Assembly (NCBI RefSeq): GCF_900111885.1
Contig: NZ_FOKG01000028.1
Coordinates: 1 to 64,000 of the forward strand
Direction: 5' to 3'
Source: Amycolatopsis marina
Lineage (GTDB): Bacteria; Actinomycetota; Actinomycetes; Mycobacteriales; Pseudonocardiaceae
DNA length: 64,000 nucleotides
The translations under genes and the position numbers were made by a program. The notes under the pieces are model-generated. The model saw nothing but the letters and a program-made list of their open reading frames with translations. It was not told where the DNA came from and did no database searches. Shown here one piece after another: positions 63,481 through 64,000 of the stretch. How positions within the stretch are numbered: position 1 is the stretch's first letter; every line of letters starts with the position of its first letter.

Positions 63481-63508
63481 CTGACACCGTGTCGAGGTGC
63501 TGTACGGT
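63481..63508 (+). promoter_or_regulatory. Predicted promoter of tRNA-Ala
   Basis: CTGACA at 63481-63486 and TACGGT at 63503-63508 are 16 bp apart, 34 bp before the tRNA start. The 63297-63480 gap has no recognised gene. Confidence 0.55.
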
Positions 63509-63542
63509 AGGTACCTACGAGATGCGGGGTTACCCCGCGTTC

Positions 63543-63615
63543 GGGGCTATGGCGCAGCTGGTAGCGCACCTCACTGGCAGTGAGGGGGTCAGGGGTTCGA
63601 GTCCCCTTAGCTCCA
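63543..63615 (+). tRNA. tRNA-Ala (GGC)
   Basis: This 73-nt cloverleaf has acceptor GGGGCTA/TAGCTCC with the G3-U70 pair that specifies alanine, D arm GGCGCAGCTGGTAGCGC, anticodon arm CCTCA CTGGCAG TGAGG with anticodon GGC (reads GCC), T arm AGGGGTTCGAGTCCCCT and discriminator A. CCA is not encoded. A terminator follows. Confidence 0.95.
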
Positions 63616-63628
63616 CAACTTTCATGAT

Positions 63629-63668
63629 CGCCTGGCCTGCGTATTTTCGCAGGCCAGGCGTTGTTTTT
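63629..63668 (+). terminator. Terminator of tRNA-Ala
   Basis: CGCCTGGCCTGCG (63629-63641) pairs with CGCAGGCCAGGCG (63648-63660), followed by TTGTTTTT. This is a strong intrinsic terminator 14 nt after the tRNA. Confidence 0.9.
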
Positions 63669-64000
63669 AGGAGCCCCGAAATTTCATCCATTGTGGACCG
63701 CCCTTCAGTTACTGTTCAGTAGGTGGAGCAAAACTGGAGCACTGTGGGGTTCCGTGTGAAATGGGGTCACCAGAACTGCTCCACCTCGGTCGTCCGAACG
63801 GGTGGTCATGCCGAGTTTTTTCGGCGGATGGCGCGGCGGTTGAAGTTGCTATGCGTAGGATTCCTCGGCTTTGGGTGGTTCGAGGTAGAACTAGCCCAGT
63901 TGGAGTGGCTGGAAGCGCTGAATGTGCACCCCCGGCGCAGCACCGCCGCGCCGTTGGGACCGGCGGCAGGACGTCGTCCGCCATTCCCTGGTCGAGATGG
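63669..64000. other. Unassigned end region with TGGAGCA repeats
   Basis: No gene is recognised in the last 332 bp. TGGAGCA occurs directly at 63724-63730 and 63735-63741, and inverted (TGCTCCA) at 63777-63783; the outer pair extends to GGTGGAGCA/TGCTCCACC. Integrase arm-type sites can look like this and a tRNA 3' end is nearby, but no integrase is visible. Confidence 0.4.

Overview
The window is high-GC actinobacterial chromosome, most likely from the Pseudonocardiaceae (Amycolatopsis/Prauserella/Saccharomonospora-like). This rests on the uvrD2 - whiB7 - ABC1 kinase - E1-like protein - metalloprotease - Lon/PDZ - UPF0182 order known from mycobacteria and relatives, actinobacterial TTGTCCACA DnaA boxes, a GlnR-type box before glnA, and frequent GTG starts with ATGA/GTGA gene overlaps. 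The genus is an inference; no 16S is present.

Layout. 1-376: end of an rRNA operon (23S tail, 5S, terminator). 459-9684: nitrogen assimilation (glutamine amidotransferase, glnE, glnA with a GlnR box), interrupted by a decayed catabolic block in which an SDR gene and a hydantoinase/dihydropyrimidinase gene have both lost their 5' ends at one junction near 5603, followed by a frameshifted citE-like gene. 9728-26407: conserved housekeeping and resistance block. It holds uvrD2, the whiB7 locus with a WhiB7-type promoter, a long leader containing an upstream ORF and an attenuator hairpin, and two small coupled ORFs behind whiB7. After these come a methyltransferase/zinc-ribbon pair, ABC1 kinase, E1-like protein, YgjP-like hydrolase, DUF2342 metalloprotease with a repeated start region, Lon/PDZ protease and UPF0182. 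26476-38511: two identical initiator tRNAs, padR, prfB, ftsE-ftsX-smpB, an amidohydrolase, an acyltransferase, a three-gene sensor/kinase/regulator set, tmRNA, a small conserved-looking ORF and a cold-shock protein.

38914-46676 is a complete histidine-utilisation cluster. A divergent IclR regulator faces a palindromic operator and the tightly overlapping operon hutH-hutU-(M20 amidohydrolase)-hutF-hutI. The expected product flow is histidine to urocanate, imidazolonepropionate, formiminoglutamate, N-formylglutamate and glutamate, with the M20 enzyme probably replacing HutG. 47038-50240 carries a LysR regulator and, convergent to it, a two-gene isonitrile operon (isocyanide synthase plus Fe(II)/2-oxoglutarate oxygenase) behind a clear sigma-70-like promoter with a palindrome at the -35. 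This is the most notable specialised-metabolism locus in the window.

50623-64000: two coupled genes of unknown function, a sensor kinase with an unusual C-terminal membrane-anchored domain plus its response regulator and a convergent ABC exporter. Then come a voltage-sensor-like channel protein, a frameshifted DUF222/HNH gene, hrpB overlapping a glutamate-type solute-binding lipoprotein gene, a MauE/DsbA-like redox pair, and tRNA-Ala(GGC). Several broken genes (5258-7466, 38575-38917, 46767-46919, 56984-58178) mark small-scale decay. Two of the frameshifts sit in C or G runs and could be sequencing errors.
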